Notes under the pieces: generated by a model
The model's input: the letters and a program-made list of their open reading frames with translations, nothing else
What the model was told of the DNA's origin: nothing
Database searches by the model: none
Program-made: the position numbers and the translations under genes
Shown: positions 59,623 to 64,000 of the stretch, piece by piece
Layout of the letters: the number at the start of each line of letters is the position of its first letter
Numbering within the stretch: position 1 is the stretch's first letter
Assembly: GCA_947568835.1 (NCBI GenBank)
Contig: OX387602.1
Location: forward strand, 9,971,021 to 10,035,020
Direction of reading: 5' to 3'
DNA: 64,000 bases
Source: Protonemura montana
Taxonomy: Eukaryota; Arthropoda; Insecta; Plecoptera; Nemouridae

Positions 59623-59664
59623 GCGTCGGGCGTCGGGCGTCGGGCGTCGGGCGTCGGGCGTCGG
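59623..59664. repeat. (GCGTCGG)6 tandem repeat
   Basis: Six perfect 7-base units. The frames reading through it (ASGVGRR on one strand, PDARRPT on the other) are repeat artefacts. Confidence 0.95.
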
Positions 59665-61516
59665 GCGGAAAATGCACCGGCGCTGCACGTATACATCATT
59701 TTCCGGCATCCAAACACCAAACACTTGCATGCGACGCAGCCTCGCAGGATATTGGAGGGATGTAGATTCAATCTTTTCCATTTCCATTTTGATTGATTTA
59801 TTGTAGTTTTTCGTATTTTAATTTCGTGTTTATGTGGAGCGCGCTGTAAATGTGTCTTGCTGTTGTACGAAATGAACATGCAAATGCATCTACTCTAAAA
59901 TTATCGAGTGTCGAAATCGGATGGCGTATTTTTTTTCTTCAAAATTTCAACGACTCAATGTATATGCCAGATCGAATTGTAGTGTACTTTTGATATTCTG
60001 CAGTTGAAAAATTCTTATTTGAAAAACTTTTTGAAAAATATCTAATTTTTTGAGTTTTTTGATTTAATTTTTTACAATTGTAAGTAGATGAGTTGTAAGT
60101 ATGTAATCGTAAGTAGTAACATTAGATGAAAACAATACGCCAGAGGAAACCACAGAAACGGTGTTATTCCGGAAAATAGCACTCGAAAATAACTTGACAT
60201 CATTGTTTCGTCCGGGCATATATAGCAAGCGTCTCTTGGAATGGCGAGATTCCTCGAGATACCATTGTTTACCCTCCTGGATTCCAGCAAAGCAATGCTT
60301 AAGCCGTGTGAAGTGGGATACGCGAAGGGAAGAGAAGGGTTAAATATACTTGGCATGGCTCTTCATCTAGCGAAGGCAAAAGCAGTGGTTTACAAGTCTA
60401 GGGTGAAGAAGGGGTTGTGTCACCCAAGAAGACTACAGCGCTAGCTACCACCTCACTTATAATATCAAGCCAGAGAGGGCACAATATCGCCGAAGAGTAT
60501 GCTCGCTTGCAGAGCACACCGCGCAAGCGTCATGTCATAGTTAACGAGGCGACATTAATTTAGTTTTACCCTGTACACTCATTTGCATAGGGTTTGCTGT
60601 GAAGGAACTCGCGAGGAGATACCGACACCGTAAGGTGGTATAAACTGTGATGAAAATATACGGCTGGTGAGGTTTTCCGAACTGGTTGAGTGGGCGCTGA
60701 GGGCTTTTTGGAATAGAAGTTTAACATTGAGAAATTTGTAGTGAATAAACGGTTTTCGGAACCTTGCTAAAGCGTGTTTGTGTGTGTTTTTTGGTCCAGA
60801 ATCTAAGCTTGTACTGCTTTATTTTTTTATTGTTTGTAAAAAAAAATTATTTCTCACAATTAAGATAATAGTTTTGCATTTTGAGGTCGCTTCCATTTCC
60901 GTACCTTTGATTTTTGATTTGGCTTGTTGGAAAAAAAAATCAGCAATGTGAGGACTAAAATTCAGTATGATACGTAACTGGCGGTATATTTTCAACACAA
61001 TTTGTACCTTTTACTTTTGTTACTCGATGTTTCTATCGAGGGTAGTAAGCTTTTGTGTATGGGGGACGATGCAAAGCTGAGACTTATTAGAGTTAAAATG
61101 GTATAACTTAACCGCATCAGACTGTTCTCTGAGACCGAGCACAAGTTGGACCTCTTTGCAGCAACTAAACCCATCTCTTACACTTCTTGTCTAAATTAAA
61201 ACAACAAAATTTCCAACGGTCTCTACTCAAACATTCTTACGAGATGTGTTTCAACTTAGAATAGAGCTACATAGTTTCTACTATTCACATACCCGCCGTA
61301 TGTTTTAAAATTGTTATATATTTTTTATTTGTTAGTCAAATTTTCGTCGAGATTATCGGTAATGTGAATTCAAAACATTTCATTAACCATTACTGGGCAG
61401 ATTGTCATAAATCGCTAAATCTTCTCGCTAGGTGGTCGACATAGCCTGCCGTGGAGGTGCCGGGTCCAGCGTCTTTAACTCATCCGTTTGCTACTAGAGG
61501 CCGCCCCACTCGTGAA

Positions 61517-61633
61517 TATCAACTCGGCCACCGCGTGCCTCTCATTTATCTCAATGATATCCCCACTTTAATTTCCCTTTGTCTAGCCCATACACATCCA
61601 AATTGCATCATGTTTGCTGCACATGCTTATTGA
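61517..61633 (+). mobile_element. Reverse transcriptase relic (non-LTR type)
   Basis: A short frame reads QLGHRVPLIYLNDIPTLI and then NCIMFAAHA. The spacing and wording resemble the palm of a non-LTR RT, where LIYINDI is followed by a FADD catalytic box; here FADD is FAAH, so the catalytic aspartates are gone. It lies alone in the desert. Confidence 0.3.
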
Positions 61634-62844
61634 AACTGTGTATCGCCATTGATTTTCTCTTCAATCTGTCTAAATGCTGATGAAATGTCCAGTTATGGTT
61701 CGGTTATAGCTATAGGTAGCAGGGGTCCATCGTATGTGCCTATGTGGTAATCGAAACCATGCACTCCCTTTGCCTACCCTTTACACCCCCTTACCTATCA
61801 GCAATATCTATAATACCTTCGTGGTCCTACTGGCGGTGAATAATGCCTTATCGATCGGCAAACACATACCATAAATGATTGATAGGCGTATTCATGTGTG
61901 CTCTAGCCGGCTAATGCCATATGTTAATGTCTAAATGGAAACCTGAAGAGAGATCCAAATAGGAATTTCTCATCGCTGTTTGTTATCCGCTTCCCTGACT
62001 TTCATTGAGCATTCGCCACCCAAAATAGGACCTGTTGGTTATGTACAGCGGTGTGCGTTCCTCCCGTTCGGACTGTCATCTCCAGGTCTCATTTACTGAT
62101 GAATAAATTAGTTTGATGCCATGTCAAGCGCCATACATTTGTGAGCTCGTGTGTGTCACGGCGTTTTATAATGCAGATCATCCCTCCCTGGGCGAACTGC
62201 TGGGCGAACGGTTATGGTGGACCCAGGTCGTGGCCTACTGCTGGACGATATTTGTTATAGGCGCACCGTTATCGTTTTGACTTGATGGAAACGGCTCGCT
62301 AGTACCGTCGAGGGAGAGAAAAAGGTCAAACAATGAGGTTAGGTAATTGGCTAGTGTCACAGCAAATTATTACCGGTGGGTTGGATTTCCAGAATACGGG
62401 GAATTACCGGTCGATGATGGCTGATGCAGATTTTAATTATTGTTTGAGATATTGTTTACCGTACTGTTGGTAGTACTGTGCTACTAAAGCATAACCCCGG
62501 CGATAATGTCGCACATAAAGCTGGCATCTAGGCGTAAAGTAAACAATAACATATGGAATACTTTGTTAATAACAGGAGGAGGGTGATAAATCTATTGTTG
62601 TCTTTGCTTGGGAAAGTTGACGCAATATCAATTCAGCACAGATATTGCCGATTGATTTCTTCAATCTAAAATACATTTTGCAAATTGCTCTTCACTCAAA
62701 AATGCGAAAGCAGCCTTAACCTAAAAATGAACTTAATTAATCCACTTACTGGCTTCTAAATTAAATGCTTTGAACCTACCGATTTGGCGTCCTCGTGGTG
62801 ACATCTAAAAGGAATAATTTGAGGATGATGATGCATCTTAGCTA

Positions 62845-63145
62845 GCCTAGAAGGGAGGTGGAAAAATCCGGTGCTGGAACTTAGCCTACTTGGAAGAGCA
62901 TCAGGGGGGACCACCGACTTAGGTCATTTCCGAAGGACGGTACAACGCGAAAAACAGAATTCCTCTACAAATCAATGCTGTTGAGAAGCTGATAAGTTAG
63001 GCGAATAAATTGCAGTACTAACTTTCATCCCTACAATGTCACTCTCGAACAGAACTGGTCATGTCTATGATAGTCACCCATTCAATACCTAACCCAGCGC
63101 TAACCCACCGTTAACTTCGGTGATTACACTTGAACCAGTGTTTCC
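62845..63145 (-). mobile_element. 5S-derived SINE, head and body, 3' truncated
   Basis: On the - strand: gaaacactggttcaagtgta, atcaccgaagttaacgg, gtattgaatgggtgactatc and atgaccagttctgttcgag. The body then matches (gtaccgtccttcggaaatga, gtggtcccccctgatgctc, gtaggctaagttccagcacc) and it ends at the catcatcat run. Confidence 0.78.
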
Positions 63146-64000
63146 AGCACGCCAAACCGTTCGCTCATCTAAAAGGCGACCTGTTCCTTTGTTGTTTAGT
63201 TTTTGTACAGAAAATGGGTGACATAAAACTTCTTAAGGCTCTCGTTAATTGGATCGCCAATGAAATCGGAAGCTTGACTTCTCGTGGTGGCCGGCATCGT
63301 TCCCTCTCCCGATTGCGTACAAGTTGTCGCCGCCGTGTCGGCGTCGCGGAAGGCGTCGCGACGCATTCTCCGCGCGGCGCCGGCGCCCCAGAAGCGCCGA
63401 AGGCGCCCCTCGGCCTGGGCGCCGACTTGTTGTGCACCAATATTGCATTAAACCTCAACCCTGTTGGATTGCTAAGGAAGATAATCGATTACATAAGGAG
63501 GGGGTCTTTTTTTTTCTAAGTGTATCAGCAAAGTGAGTTACTCTACAAGCTAACGAGTATAAGTGAAAGAAATTCGTGAAAGAAAGAGAAAGGTTGACGG
63601 AGTTAGACACTTTCAACGTTGGGGAAATGTGGCCGTAAAAAGAACCACGGCATTTATGTTGAAAATTAGATTTTTGTTGAACCAAGTCAAACATTTCCAT
63701 TGCTTCTGTGGGTATGGTTAAGATTAAAAGTAAACATTGTGCTACTGCTTACGATTTTCCCACAGTCTTTATTTCCGACATTCTTCTCACATCCGAGAGG
63801 TTATGAATTTATAGATGGCGTCTCGGTCTTGATGTCTGATTACATTCATGTTTTCTGTACACTAGATTAACCAAGCAGTCTGAACTCCGGAAGACCCCGC
63901 TGCATTGCTTGTCCGCTCGTATATCTCTCTCCCATGCTGCCTTTTGGTCGGGTCGTCGCGGCGGTCCGCCGGCGCCCGACGGGTTCGACGGGGCCCCGCA
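63146..64000. other. Window end: CpG-rich DNA, no gene called
   Basis: A CpG island at 63270-63430 (gtcgccgccgtgtcggcg, tcgcggaaggcgtcgcgacg, cgcgcggcgccggcgcc) with frames on both strands and no known domain. The last 60 bases turn very GC-rich again (ggtcgtcgcggcggtcc), possibly the edge of another island or first exon beyond the window. Confidence 0.4.

Larger units (their letters stand above)
59097..62844. other. Gene desert, distal part
   Basis: It contains a 7-base tandem repeat (59623-59664) and a small RT-like relic (61517-61633). The sequence atgcaaatgcat at 59878-59889 is an octamer-type double site. Frames such as 60072-60356 (-) show no recognised domain. Confidence 0.5.

Noticed and set aside
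59328-59765. 145-codon ORF as a gene
   Set aside because: Half of it is the (GCGTCGG)n repeat translated, and the opposite strand is equally open.
63130-63519. 129-codon ORF as a gene
   Set aside because: It begins in the SINE head and runs through a CpG island open in several frames; no domain is visible.
1-64000. CRISPR arrays, operons or prokaryotic gene clusters
   Set aside because: The window is intron-bearing animal DNA; no regularly spaced direct repeats with unique spacers were seen.

Overview
This window is nuclear DNA of an animal, most likely an arthropod and probably an insect. The genes are split by spliceosomal introns, the best matches are metazoan protein families, the background is AT-rich and full of small transposons, and short TTAGG-like stretches (taacctaacctag) occur. 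No protein was searched against a database, so the taxonomy is inference.

Region 1 (1-8.2 kb): the 3' two thirds or more of SMC4, the condensin ATPase, on the + strand in six visible exons. It opens inside the N-terminal ATPase lobe (Walker A lies upstream) and ends at a stop at 7433. It converges tail to tail with the next gene, and the space between holds two diverged copies of the SMC4 3' flank.

Region 2 (8.2-32.6 kb): three tandem, co-oriented, apparently intact fatty-acid amide hydrolase 2-like genes on the - strand. Copy A is at 8182-14723 (10 coding exons, 523 aa), copy B at 17406-22812 (9 exons, 554 aa) and copy C at 27332-32606 (9 exons, 525 aa). All keep the Lys/cis-Ser/Ser catalytic triad of the amidase signature family. 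B and C are close relatives with a near-identical last exon and intron segment, which suggests recent gene conversion. A is older, has one extra intron, and has a different last exon. B uses a GC splice donor and has its own C-terminal tail.

Region 3 (32.6-64 kb): about 31 kb in which I find no convincing protein-coding gene. Its first part is AT-rich. From about 41.8 kb it changes character: GC-rich islands, recurring GGCGTC/GACGCC arrays, long C or G homopolymers, and islands with homeodomain-type AT motifs. It could be a regulatory gene desert with distant or 5' non-coding exons; this is inference.

Mobile DNA is the other main content. It includes a SINE family with a 5S-rRNA-derived head (six copies or fragments), a non-autonomous hAT transposon with a perfect 8-bp target duplication, a 527-bp insertion flanked by an exact 17-bp duplication, three small dispersed repeat families (two of them hairpin-forming), a tRNA-derived remnant and two traces of reverse transcriptase. 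None of the three dispersed families could be matched to a known name from memory.
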